In this document: piece by piece, positions 49,742-57,587 of the stretch
How positions within the stretch are numbered: the first letter of the stretch is position 1
Layout: each line of letters begins with the position of its first letter
Assembly: GCF_014649715.1 (NCBI RefSeq)
Contig: NZ_BMTO01000024.1
Coordinates: 1 to 64,000, forward strand
Direction of reading: 5' to 3'
Source of the DNA: Streptomyces lateritius
GTDB lineage: Bacteria > Actinomycetota > Actinomycetes > Streptomycetales > Streptomycetaceae
DNA length: 64,000 nucleotides
Program-made: the position numbers and the translations under genes
Notes under the pieces: generated by a model
The model's database searches: none
The model's input: only the letters and a program-made list of their open reading frames with translations
Told to the model about the DNA's origin: nothing

Positions 49742-50710
49742 TCAGGACGCCTGGGCCCGGTCGTAGAGCGTCTTCGCGTCGTTGCCGAAGTAGGGGCCGA
49801 ACATGCGGTTGGGCAGGAAGGTGTAGCCGAAGCTGTTCACCGAGACCTGGAGGCCCGTGCCGGTGGCCTCACTGAAGCCGGTGAACCAGGGTCCGCCGCT
49901 GGAGCCGCCCGTCATGTTGCAGGCGAGGCCGTGGTCCTGGGAGAAGAGGAAGTCCTTCGAGGAGTTCCCCGCGCAGTGGATCAGCTTCGAGCCGTCGTAC
50001 GGGGAGGCGGCCGGGAAGCCGAAGGCGTACATCGGCTTGTTGTAGCCGCCGTTGAACTGGATGCCCTGGGCGCCGGTGACGGCGGTCAGTTTCTGACCGT
50101 TCAGCGGGGCGACGACCGCCGCGCCCACGTCGTAGTTGATGTCCTCACTCGCTTCCCACTGCGGGGTGGTGAGCGTCTTCGTCGCCGTCCAGCGGCCGTA
50201 CGGCGCGCTGCCGTTGTCGTACGCCGGGACGAAGACCCAGTCGGTGTGCCAGGAGCCCTGGTACTTCACGCAGTGGCCGGCCGTGATGACCGTGCTCGCG
50301 TTCTGGCTGGTGACCGCGTTGCCGGAGCAGGAGGCCGTGCGGCCCTGGAAGGTGAAGAACACCCGGCCCGAGGTCTTCACGACCGCGCCGCCGCCGGTCC
50401 ACGGCCCGCCCGGCTGCGGGAAGGCGGTAGGGGCGGCCGTGGTCGGGGCGACGGTGGTGGCCCGGGGTGAACGGGCGACGTCCTTCGAGCGGGCGATGTC
50501 CTTGAAGGTGCCCGGGGTGATCCGGAGGTCGAGCGGGGTGGCCGAACGCATGCGGTCGGCGGTCCAGAAGGCGGCGGCCCGCCGCTGTTCCGCGGTGGTG
50601 ACGGTGTGGCCGGGGGGCTGTGCCGCTTGCGCGGTGGTCGTGGTCAACGCGCCGGTGAGCAGGGCTCCGACGACCGGCAGGACGGCCGTGACTGTGCGAT
50701 GGCGTCTCAC
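49742..50710 (-). CDS. Secreted trypsin-like serine protease (V8/S1-like)
   Basis: The 322-residue preproprotein starts with MRRHRTVTAVLPVVGALLTG, a Sec signal peptide, and has a propeptide of about 90 residues. The catalytic triad is visible as TAGHC (His), NYDVGA (Asp) and GGSSGGPW (Ser), with Cys pairs such as SCSGNAVT to HCVK. It resembles the actinobacterial V8-like peptidases that lack a strict substrate. The gene ends close to the tRNA hairpin. Confidence 0.88.
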   Translation of the reverse strand: MRRHRTVTAVLPVVGALLTGALTTTTAQAAQPPGHTVTTAEQRRAAAFWTADRMRSATPLDLRITPGTFKDIARSKDVARSPRATTVAPTTAAPTAFPQPGGPWTGGGAVVKTSGRVFFTFQGRTASCSGNAVTSQNASTVITAGHCVKYQGSWHTDWVFVPAYDNGSAPYGRWTATKTLTTPQWEASEDINYDVGAAVVAPLNGQKLTAVTGAQGIQFNGGYNKPMYAFGFPAASPYDGSKLIHCAGNSSKDFLFSQDHGLACNMTGGSSGGPWFTGFSEATGTGLQVSVNSFGYTFLPNRMFGPYFGNDAKTLYDRAQAS

Positions 50711-50798
50711 GCATGTCTCCTTCTGCCGAGGCAGGTGGGGGATGAGAACGGTGCGGATCGACGTGCGTGAGAAGGGTGCCAGAGAGAACGGTGATTTG

Positions 50799-51284
50799 TC
50801 AGGGGCGCGTCAGCAATTTGGCGAAGCAGCGGCTGTTCTCGTACTCGCGGTAGAGGCCGAACTTCGCGCACGGTTCGTAGCCGCTGGAGGTGTACAGCCC
50901 GATCGCCTCCGGCTGCGCCGTCCCCGTCTCCAGGACCATCCGGATGCGCCCGGCCGCCCGGGCGTCCTCCTCCAGTGCGGCGAGGATGCGACGGGCGAGG
51001 CCGAGACCGCGCGCCTCCGGGACGACGTACATGCGCTTCAGTTCGGCGTCGCCGTCCGCGTAACCCTTGTCGTTCGCGTCCTGTGTGCGCCAGCCGCCCG
51101 ACGCCACGGGACGGTCCTCGGAGTCGTACGCGAGGAGGTAGAGCCCGCGCGGCGGCACGAACATGCCGGCGTCGAGCGGTGTGGCGTCGCCCTCGTCCTC
51201 GTAACGGGCGGCGTACTCCAGCTGCACGGCGTCGTCGAGTTTGACCGCGTCGGGGTGGTCGTAGGGGATGTGGCGAATACGCAT
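50799..51284 (-). CDS. GNAT acetyltransferase
   Basis: The 161-residue protein shows the GNAT core: ELKRMYVVPEARGLGLARRI near residue 82 (acetyl-CoA pyrophosphate loop), TGTAQPEAIGLYTSSGYEP and the final RCFAKLL strand. The substrate is unknown. The ATG at 51284 sits 3 bp from a palindrome shared with the divergent xthA gene; no clear ribosome site is seen. Confidence 0.82.
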   Translation of the reverse strand: MRIRHIPYDHPDAVKLDDAVQLEYAARYEDEGDATPLDAGMFVPPRGLYLLAYDSEDRPVASGGWRTQDANDKGYADGDAELKRMYVVPEARGLGLARRILAALEEDARAAGRIRMVLETGTAQPEAIGLYTSSGYEPCAKFGLYREYENSRCFAKLLTRP

Positions 51285-51287
51285 GCG

Positions 51288-51300
51288 ATGTATCGTACAT
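51288..51300. promoter_or_regulatory. ATGTA-TCG-TACAT palindrome between GNAT and xthA
   Basis: A 13-bp perfect inverted repeat lies three bases from the GNAT start and 34 bp above the xthA start. Larger flanking symmetry (GCATGC to left, GTATGC to right) suggests an operator or a divergent promoter core; no matching regulator gene is adjacent. Confidence 0.35.
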
Positions 51301-51334
51301 GTATGCGACGGGATGGTGTCGGTATTCTCCCGGG

Positions 51335-52132
51335 ATGCTCACCGTGACGACCGTCAATGTCAATGGCCTCCGCGCCGCAGCCAAGAAGGGCTTCGTGGAG
51401 TGGCTCGCCGGCAGCTCCGCCGACGCCGTCTGCCTCCAGGAGGTACGCGCCGAGGAATCCCAGCTCCCCGCTGAGGTGCGGGCGCCCGAGGGCTGGTTCA
51501 CCGCCCACGCCCCGGCCGCCGCCAAGGGCCGGGCGGGCGTCTCCCTCTACACCCGGCGCGAGCCCGATCAGGTGCGGGTCGGCTTCGGCTCCGGCGAGTT
51601 CGACGGCAGCGGACGCTACATCGAGGCCGACCTGCCCGGCGTCACCGTCGCAAGCCTCTACCTGCCCTCCGGTGAGGTCGGCACCGAGCGGCAGGACGAG
51701 AAGATCCGCTTCATGGACGCCTTCCTGCCGTACCTGAAGGAGCTCAAGGAGCGCGCCGCCGCCGACGGCCGCGAGGTCGTCGTCTGCGGCGACTGGAACA
51801 TCGCCCACCGCGAGGCCGACCTCAAGAACTGGAAGGCCAACCAGAAGAACGCCGGCTTCCTGCCTGAGGAGCGCGCCTGGCTCGGCCGCGTCTTCGACGA
51901 GACCGGATACGTCGACGTGGTCCGCGCCCTCCATCCCGACCAGGAAGGGCCCTACTCGTGGTGGTCCTACCGCGGGCGTGCCTTCGACAACGACAGCGGC
52001 TGGCGTATCGACTACCAGGTCGCGACGGAGCGGCTCGCGGGGCGGGCCGTGAAGGCGTACGTCGAGCGGGCCGCCACCCACGGCGAGCGCTGGAGCGACC
52101 ACGCGCCCGTCACGGCGGTCTACGAGCTGTAG
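51335..52132 (+). CDS. xthA: Exodeoxyribonuclease III
   Basis: The 265-residue EEP-superfamily nuclease has TVTTVNVNGLRAAAKKGFVE at the start, LQEVRAEESQLP (metal Glu), VVVCGDWNIAHREADLKN near residue 151 and SDHAPVTAVYEL at the end with the catalytic Asp-His. It removes 3'-blocking groups and nicks abasic sites in base-excision repair. The ATG at 51335 has only a weak GGG before it; an in-frame ATG at 51299 lies inside the palindrome and is less likely. Confidence 0.92.
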   Translation: MLTVTTVNVNGLRAAAKKGFVEWLAGSSADAVCLQEVRAEESQLPAEVRAPEGWFTAHAPAAAKGRAGVSLYTRREPDQVRVGFGSGEFDGSGRYIEADLPGVTVASLYLPSGEVGTERQDEKIRFMDAFLPYLKELKERAAADGREVVVCGDWNIAHREADLKNWKANQKNAGFLPEERAWLGRVFDETGYVDVVRALHPDQEGPYSWWSYRGRAFDNDSGWRIDYQVATERLAGRAVKAYVERAATHGERWSDHAPVTAVYEL

Positions 52133-52270
52133 CGGCGAAGGGCGGGGCCGGCAGGGGGGCTTGGGGGATCGCGCCGCCGGCAGGGGTTCGGGGAATCGCC
52201 GGCGCGCGCAGCCACGCGATGCCGCGCTCGTCGACGGGCCCCGACGTGTGCCGTGTCCTGCGCGCCGACG

Positions 52271-53017
52271 CTACGGGTGTTCGCGCAGCCGCCGGTCCAG
52301 GGCCATCGACAGCTCCGCGTCCACCACGCTCTTGGCGAGCGGGCGCAGCCGCTGGATGTCCTTCTCCTCGGCGTGCTCGCGCAGCAGCTCGGTGAAGAGC
52401 CCGGCCAGCGCGTCCGCGTGTTCGCGGACCGCCCGGCCCGCCTCCAGGACGGCCGCCAGCGGGATGCCCTCCCTGACCAGGGCGGCGGAGACGTCGAGCA
52501 GGCGGCGGCTGATGTGGACGATCGCGTCGCCGTCGGTGGCGAGGTAGCCGAGGTCCAGGGCGGCCAGCAGGTTCTCGGGGGTGACCTCGCCGGCGAAGTA
52601 GTCGGCCAGTTCCTGCGGGGTGAGCCGTACCGGCTCCTCCTCGGTCGGTTCGCCGAGGCCGAGGACCTCGCTGACGTCCTTGCCGCTCTCGAAGGCGGTG
52701 TTGAGGTCGGCGATGCCGTTGAGGGTGTGACCGCGTTCCAGCAGGGCGGCGATCGTGCGGAGTTTGGCCAGGTGGTGGTCGTCGTACCAGGCGATCCGGC
52801 CCTCGCGGCGGGGCGGCGCGATCAGGCCGCGCTCGCGGTAGAAGCGGAGGGTGCGCACGGTGATGCCGGCGGCCGCGGCGAGTTCCTCCATGCGGTACTC
52901 GCGTACGCCGTTCCGCCGTGCGGTTTCCCGGTCCGGCTCCCGCGTCGTCCGTCGCGCCGTCTCCCGTGCCGCCTGCCGTCCCACTTGTCCCGTCACGTCG
53001 TCCGATCGGTCTGCCAC
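52271..53017 (-). CDS. MerR-family regulator of the BVMO operon
   Basis: The 248-residue protein has an Arg-rich N-terminal arm of 38 residues, then a MerR helix-turn-helix (REYRMEELAAAAGITVRTLR) and wing (FYRERGLIAPPRREGRIAWY), a dimerisation helix and a longer helical effector domain (LLAALDLGYLATDGDAIVHI). It lacks the Cys pattern of metal-sensing MerR proteins. The GTG at 53017 is used; the arm may be shorter. It is divergent from a Baeyer-Villiger-type monooxygenase with two TACCG palindromes between. Confidence 0.85.
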   Translation of the reverse strand: MADRSDDVTGQVGRQAARETARRTTREPDRETARRNGVREYRMEELAAAAGITVRTLRFYRERGLIAPPRREGRIAWYDDHHLAKLRTIAALLERGHTLNGIADLNTAFESGKDVSEVLGLGEPTEEEPVRLTPQELADYFAGEVTPENLLAALDLGYLATDGDAIVHISRRLLDVSAALVREGIPLAAVLEAGRAVREHADALAGLFTELLREHAEEKDIQRLRPLAKSVVDAELSMALDRRLREHP

Positions 53018-53035
53018 GTCCGCAAGCCTATGTTG

Positions 53036-53078
53036 TACCGCCGGTAACTTTCCCGCGCCCGACCCCTACCGCTCGGTA
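53036..53078. promoter_or_regulatory. Paired TACCG/CGGTA palindromes in the MerR/BVMO divergon
   Basis: TACCG-C-CGGTA at 53036-53046 and TACCG-CT-CGGTA at 53067-53078 share both arms and lie 31 bp apart, between the MerR gene and the BVMO gene. They could be binding sites for the MerR protein. The second site lies 73 bp above the BVMO start. Confidence 0.55.
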
Positions 53079-53150
53079 TGCCGCTGCTCTACAGTCCCGA
53101 TTGTGCCAGTGATTGCTGGCGGAATCTTGGCCGGGCGCACGGGAGGCGGC

Positions 53151-54725
53151 ATGGCGAATCACGAGCATGTACGAGTGGCGGTGATCGGATCGGGGTTCGG
53201 CGGCCTGGGTGCCGCCGTGCGGCTGCGCCGGGAAGGGATCACCGACTTCGTCGTCCTGGAGAGGGCCGGCTCCGTCGGCGGCACGTGGCGGGACAACAGC
53301 TACCCGGGCTGTGCCTGCGACGTCCCCTCGCACCTCTACTCCTTCTCCTTCGCGCCGAACCCCGACTGGCCCCGTACCTTCTCCGGGCAGCGCCACATCC
53401 GCGCCTACCTGGAGCACGTCACCGACACCTTCCGGCTCCGCCCGCACCTGCGGCTGAACCAGGAGGTGCGGATGATGCGCTGGGACGGCGACGCGCTGCG
53501 CTGGGAGATCGAGACCAGCCAGGGCTCCTTCAGCGCCGACGTGGTCGTCTCCGCGACCGGCCCCCTCTCCGACCCGAAGATCCCCGAGATGCCGGGGCTC
53601 GCCGAGTTCCCCGGCAAGGTCTTCCACTCCGCGCGGTGGGACCACGACTACGACCTCACCGGCAAGCGCGTCGCCATGGTCGGCACCGGTGCCTCCGCCA
53701 TCCAGATCGTGCCCGCGATCCAGCCGAAGGTCGGGAAGCTCACCCTCTTCCAGCGCACGCCCCCGTGGGTGATGCCGCGCATGGACCGTGCCATCACCGG
53801 TCTCGAGCGCCGGCTGCACCGGGCGCTCCCCGCCACCGGGACCCTGCGCCGAGGGCTCCTCTGGGGCATCCGCGAACTGCAGGTCAGCGCCTTCACCAAG
53901 CGCCCGAACGAGCTCGGCCTCGTCGAGTCGCTCGCCAAGGCCAACATGGCCCGGGCGATCAAGGACCCGGCGCTGCGCGCCAAGCTGACCCCGTCGTACC
54001 GCATCGGCTGCAAGCGCATCCTGCTCTCCAGCGAGTACTACCCGGCGCTCGCCCGCCCCAACGTCGACGTCGTCGCCTCGGGTCTGAAGGAGGTCCGCGG
54101 CAACACGGTCGTGGCGGCCGACGGCACCGAGACCGAGGTCGACGCGATCATCTTCGGTACGGGATTCCACGTCACCGACATGCCGATCGCCGAACGGGTC
54201 GTCGGCGCGGAGGGCCACACGCTGGCCGAGTCGTGGAAGGACGGCATGGAGTCGCTGCGCGGTGCCACCGCCGCCGGCTTCCCCAACTGGATGACGATCA
54301 TCGGCCCGAACACGGGCCTGGGGAACTCCTCCATGATCCTGATGATCGAGTCGCAGCTGAACTACCTCGCCGACTACATGCGCCAGCTGAACCTGCTCTC
54401 GCACGACGGGCCCGGCGGGCGCGCCGCCCTCGCCGCCCGGCCGTCCGCCGTCGGGGCGTGGAACCGCAAGGTGCAGGCCCGCATGGAGCGGACCGTCTGG
54501 AAGGCGGGCGGCTGCAGCAGCTGGTACCTCGACGCCAACGGGCGCAACACCACGCTGTGGCCGGGCACGACGTCCGAGTTCCGGCGCGAGACACGGCAGG
54601 TCGACCTGGCGGAGTACGAGGTGCTGCGCGCCCCGGCCGCCCCGCAGGGGTCCGGTTCGCAGGAGTCGGCCGCGCAGGGGCCGGCGCCGCTCACCCCCTC
54701 CCGTGAGAAGGAGACGGTCAAGTGA
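53151..54725 (+). CDS. Flavin monooxygenase, Baeyer-Villiger type
   Basis: The 524-residue enzyme has the FAD motif GSGFGG near residue 13, an NADP motif VGTGASA near 179, and the BVMO-type fingerprint FPGKVFHSARWD near 158 (FxGxxxHxxxWD). It would insert oxygen beside a carbonyl to make an ester or lactone. The ATG at 53151 follows GGGAGG. The next gene is a hydrolase with a 4-bp overlap, giving the order monooxygenase, hydrolase, SDR, as in the mymA operon of M. tuberculosis. The substrate is unknown. Confidence 0.88.
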   Translation: MANHEHVRVAVIGSGFGGLGAAVRLRREGITDFVVLERAGSVGGTWRDNSYPGCACDVPSHLYSFSFAPNPDWPRTFSGQRHIRAYLEHVTDTFRLRPHLRLNQEVRMMRWDGDALRWEIETSQGSFSADVVVSATGPLSDPKIPEMPGLAEFPGKVFHSARWDHDYDLTGKRVAMVGTGASAIQIVPAIQPKVGKLTLFQRTPPWVMPRMDRAITGLERRLHRALPATGTLRRGLLWGIRELQVSAFTKRPNELGLVESLAKANMARAIKDPALRAKLTPSYRIGCKRILLSSEYYPALARPNVDVVASGLKEVRGNTVVAADGTETEVDAIIFGTGFHVTDMPIAERVVGAEGHTLAESWKDGMESLRGATAAGFPNWMTIIGPNTGLGNSSMILMIESQLNYLADYMRQLNLLSHDGPGGRAALAARPSAVGAWNRKVQARMERTVWKAGGCSSWYLDANGRNTTLWPGTTSEFRRETRQVDLAEYEVLRAPAAPQGSGSQESAAQGPAPLTPSREKETVK

Positions 54726-55672
54726 GCCGGCTCGCGAACGACGGCCGCAGGAGCCGGCCCGGGCGGGACGGCGGCGGTCGGGTGAGACTGGTCGCGAACC
54801 CCCGCGAACTCACCGCCGTCTCCGCCGACGGATCGCCCATCCATGTCGAGGTGTACGGGCCCGAGGGCGCCCCCGCCGTGGTCCTGGCCCACGGCTGGAC
54901 CTGCTCGATCGCCTTCTGGGCCGAGCAGATCCGGGCGCTCTCCACCGACCACCGGGTCATCGCCTACGACCAGCGGGGCCACGGCCGCACCCCCGGCGTC
55001 GGCCGCCCCGGCTACTCGACGCGCGCGCTCGCCGACGACCTCGAAGCCGTGCTCGCCGCGGCCCTCGCACCCGGCGAGAAGGCCGTGCTCGCCGGGCACT
55101 CCATGGGCGGCATGACGCTCATGGCGGCCGCCGGCCGGCCCGGCTTCCGCGAGCACGCCGCCGCCGCGCTGCTGTGTTCCACGGGCCCCGGCCGGCTGAC
55201 GGCCGAGTCCCTCGTCGTACCCCTGCGCCCCGGTGGACTGCGGACCCGGCTGACCAGGGGGATCCTGGGAGCGAGAGCGCCGCTCGGGCCGGTCACGCCC
55301 GTCTCCCGGAAGATCCTCAAGTACGCCACGATGGGGCCGGGATCGGCGCCCGAGCGGGTCGACACCTGCGCCCGGATCGTGCACGCCTGTCCCCGGGCGA
55401 CGCGGGTGGCCTGGTCGCACGTGCTCGCGGAGCTGGATCTCGACGCCGGTGTACGGGAGTTGAGCCTGCCGGTGGCCGTGCTCGTCGGCACGGCGGACCG
55501 GATGACCCCGCCCGTCCACGCGCGGGAGGTGGCGCGGGCGCTGCCCCGGTGCGTGGGGCTCGTCGAACTCGCCGGGATGGGACACATGACGCCGGTGGAG
55601 GCCCCCGAGGCCGTCACCGCGCAGATCCGTCAACTGGCCGTCATGTACCTGGGTGTGAAGGAGGACGCATGA
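54722..55672 (+). CDS. Alpha/beta hydrolase of the BVMO operon
   Basis: The 316-residue hydrolase has the oxyanion HGWTCS near residue 57, RVIAYDQRGHGRTPG near 77, the nucleophile elbow GHSMGG near 124, and catalytic Asp and His regions LVGTADRMTPP and GMGHMTPVEAPE. It probably cleaves the ester made by the monooxygenase. The GTG start overlaps the BVMO stop and its own stop overlaps the SDR ATG, a tight coupled array. Confidence 0.9.
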   Translation: MSRLANDGRRSRPGRDGGGRVRLVANPRELTAVSADGSPIHVEVYGPEGAPAVVLAHGWTCSIAFWAEQIRALSTDHRVIAYDQRGHGRTPGVGRPGYSTRALADDLEAVLAAALAPGEKAVLAGHSMGGMTLMAAAGRPGFREHAAAALLCSTGPGRLTAESLVVPLRPGGLRTRLTRGILGARAPLGPVTPVSRKILKYATMGPGSAPERVDTCARIVHACPRATRVAWSHVLAELDLDAGVRELSLPVAVLVGTADRMTPPVHAREVARALPRCVGLVELAGMGHMTPVEAPEAVTAQIRQLAVMYLGVKEDA

Positions 55673-56550
55673 GCAGGGTGAGTCTGGAAGGACAGGTGGC
55701 GGTCGTCACCGGAGCGGCCCGGGGCGTCGGTGAACTCCTCGCCCGCAAGCTCTCCGCCCGGGGCGCGAGGATCGCGCTGGTCGGCCTGGAGCCGGAGGAG
55801 CTGAAGCAGGTCGCCGCCCGGCTGCACACCGAGGCGGACTGGTGGCACGCGGACGTCACCGACCATGAGGCGATGGCCCGGGTGGCGGTCGAGGTCAAGG
55901 AGCGCTTCGGCAAGGTCGACATCGTCGTCGCCAACGCGGGCGTGGCGGCGGGCGGTCCGTTCGTGGACTCCGACCCGGTCGCCTGGCGCCGGGTCATCGA
56001 GGTCAACCTGATCGGCGGGGCGGTGACCGGCCGCGCGTTCCTGCCGGTCCTGATGGAGTCCCGCGGCTACTTCCTGCAGATCGCCTCGCTCGCGGCCATC
56101 ACCCCGGCGCCGATGATGACGGCGTACTGCGCCTCCAAGTCGGGCGTCGAGGCCTTCGCACACAGCCTGCGCGCCGAGGTCGGCCACAAGGGGGTGAGGG
56201 TCGGCGTCGGCTACCTCTCCTGGACCGACACCGACATGGTCAGGGGCGCCGACCAGGACGACGTGATGAAGGAGCTGCGGCAGCGGCTGCCCTGGCCGTC
56301 GAACCGGACGTACCCGCTGGGCCCGGCCGTCGACCGGATCGTCGCGGGCATCGAGCGCCGCTCGCCGCACGTCTACGCCCAGTGGTGGCTGCGCGGGATG
56401 CAGTCGGTCCGCGGCTACCTGCCGGGGATCATCGCCACGGTCGGCCAACGCGAGATGAGGCGCTTCGAGCCTCGTCTGGCCGGTGTCTCCAAGGGCCTGG
56501 TGGGCGCGGGAGGGGCGGCCGACGAGCAGGCGCGTACGGAGCGTATTTGA
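55669..56550 (+). CDS. Short-chain dehydrogenase/reductase of the BVMO operon
   Basis: The 293-residue classical SDR has VAVVTGAARGVGELLARKLS (TGxxxGxG) near residue 10, NAG at about 89-91, a Ser-containing LQIASLAA strand and YCASK (active Tyr/Lys) near 152. The remaining C-terminal 90 residues extend beyond a minimal SDR with a WWLRGMQSVRGYLPG region. With the two genes upstream it would give an alcohol to ketone to ester to acid route. Substrate not determined. Confidence 0.9.
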   Translation: MSRVSLEGQVAVVTGAARGVGELLARKLSARGARIALVGLEPEELKQVAARLHTEADWWHADVTDHEAMARVAVEVKERFGKVDIVVANAGVAAGGPFVDSDPVAWRRVIEVNLIGGAVTGRAFLPVLMESRGYFLQIASLAAITPAPMMTAYCASKSGVEAFAHSLRAEVGHKGVRVGVGYLSWTDTDMVRGADQDDVMKELRQRLPWPSNRTYPLGPAVDRIVAGIERRSPHVYAQWWLRGMQSVRGYLPGIIATVGQREMRRFEPRLAGVSKGLVGAGGAADEQARTERI

Positions 56551-56646
56551 TCGAAATGCGCAGAGTGTCCGGCCGTGCCACGCTGGTCGAGGCCCCAGGG
56601 GCGACCCGCCCCTCACCCCTCACACCCCATCTAGGAGTGAACCTTC

Positions 56647-56835
56647 ATGGGCAAGGCAGAACAGTTCAAGGACAAGGCGCAGCAGGCCGCTCAGCAGGCG
56701 AAGCAGAAGGTGGGCGACGCCAGGGACGAAGCGTCCCAGCGAGCCTCCCAGGCCAAGGGCCGCCCCTCCCCCGAGGAGGCGCGCCGGGCCCGCCAGGAGG
56801 AGCAGGACCGCTTCAACCGGGACTACGACGCCTGA
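56647..56835 (+). CDS. Small Lys/Gln/Ala-rich helical protein
   Basis: The 62-residue protein is almost wholly helical and amphipathic: GKAEQFKDKAQQAAQQAKQK then DARDEASQRASQAKGRPS, ending RQEEQDRFNRDYDA. I recall similar small proteins as common in streptomycetes, resembling CsbD/antitoxin-like stress proteins only in composition. The ATG has TAGGAG 8 bases upstream and a hairpin follows 16 bp after the stop, so it is a real single-gene unit. Confidence 0.7.
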   Translation: MGKAEQFKDKAQQAAQQAKQKVGDARDEASQRASQAKGRPSPEEARRARQEEQDRFNRDYDA

Positions 56836-56851
56836 CGTCTGTCCTTCGAGG

Positions 56852-56879
56852 AGGCGCACCCGGGACGCCGGGTGCGCCT
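56852..56879 (+). terminator. Perfect 12-bp hairpin followed by TT
   Basis: AGGCGCACCCGG at 56852-56863 is exactly complementary to 56868-56879 with a GACG loop, then TTCGCG. It ends the small-protein gene. Confidence 0.85.
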
Positions 56880-56947
56880 TTCGCGTTCCGCGGTGGACCT
56901 TCGTAATTCCCGGCGTCTGCGGCACTCCGCCCCGTACCGTGCCGCCC

Positions 56948-57484
56948 ATGCCCGTACTTGAGCGACTGCGATCCGACCACGCCCCCGCCCTGCTCGCCTT
57001 CGAGCGGGAGAACCGGGGATTCTTCGCCGCCTCCGTCCCCGACCGGGGAGACGACTACTTCGCCGCGTTCGAGCGGCGGCACCAGGCCCTGCTCGACGAG
57101 CAGGAGACCGGCGCGATCCTCTTCCACGTCCTGGTCGGGGAGGGCGGCGAGATCCTGGGGCGCTTCAACCTCGTCGACGTCGACCAGGCGGACGGCTCGG
57201 CCGAACTGGGCTACCGGGTCGCCGAGAAGGCCGCCGGTCGGGGGCTCGCGACGGCCGGCGTACGGGAGGTGTGCCGGCTGGCCGTCGAGGTCTACGGGCT
57301 GCGGACGCTGCGCGCCGCCACGACCCTCGACAATCCCGCGTCAAGGGCCGTGCTCGGGCGCGTCGGCTTCGGAGCCGTGGGGAGCGTGACGCTCGACGGG
57401 CAGCCCGGGACCGCCTACGAGCTGGACCTTGGGGCCGGCTTCGAGCGCGCGACGGATTCGGGAGCCGTCCCGTCGCGCCGGTGA
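56948..57484 (+). CDS. RimJ-type GNAT acetyltransferase
   Basis: The 178-residue protein has MPVLERLRSDHAPALLAFE at the start, VLVGEGGEILGRFNLVDVD near residue 59, and the acetyl-CoA loop YRVAEKAAGRGLATAGV near 83. A -10-like TACCGT ends 7 bases before the ATG and no ribosome site is present, so the message is probably leaderless. The C-terminus (ERATDSGAVPSRR) lies within a tandem repeat shared with the next gene's 3' end. Confidence 0.85.
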   Translation: MPVLERLRSDHAPALLAFERENRGFFAASVPDRGDDYFAAFERRHQALLDEQETGAILFHVLVGEGGEILGRFNLVDVDQADGSAELGYRVAEKAAGRGLATAGVREVCRLAVEVYGLRTLRAATTLDNPASRAVLGRVGFGAVGSVTLDGQPGTAYELDLGAGFERATDSGAVPSRR

Positions 57485-57587
57485 CGCCCGCTGGGGAGGT
57501 CCGGGGCCTCCTTCGAGCCCGCCCCCGGGAGCCGTCGCGCCGGTGACGCCCGGTGGGCGGGCCGAGGCCTCCTACGAGCCCGCCCGC
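57461..57587. repeat. Tandem 67-bp direct repeat joining two convergent gene ends
   Basis: The block from 57461 (GGAGCCGTC...CGCGCCGGTGACGCC) recurs from 57528, and both end near GAGCCCGCCC; the copies differ at a dozen or so positions. The first covers the C-terminal codons of the GNAT and the second runs into the 3' end of the tricorn gene. Confidence 0.7.
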
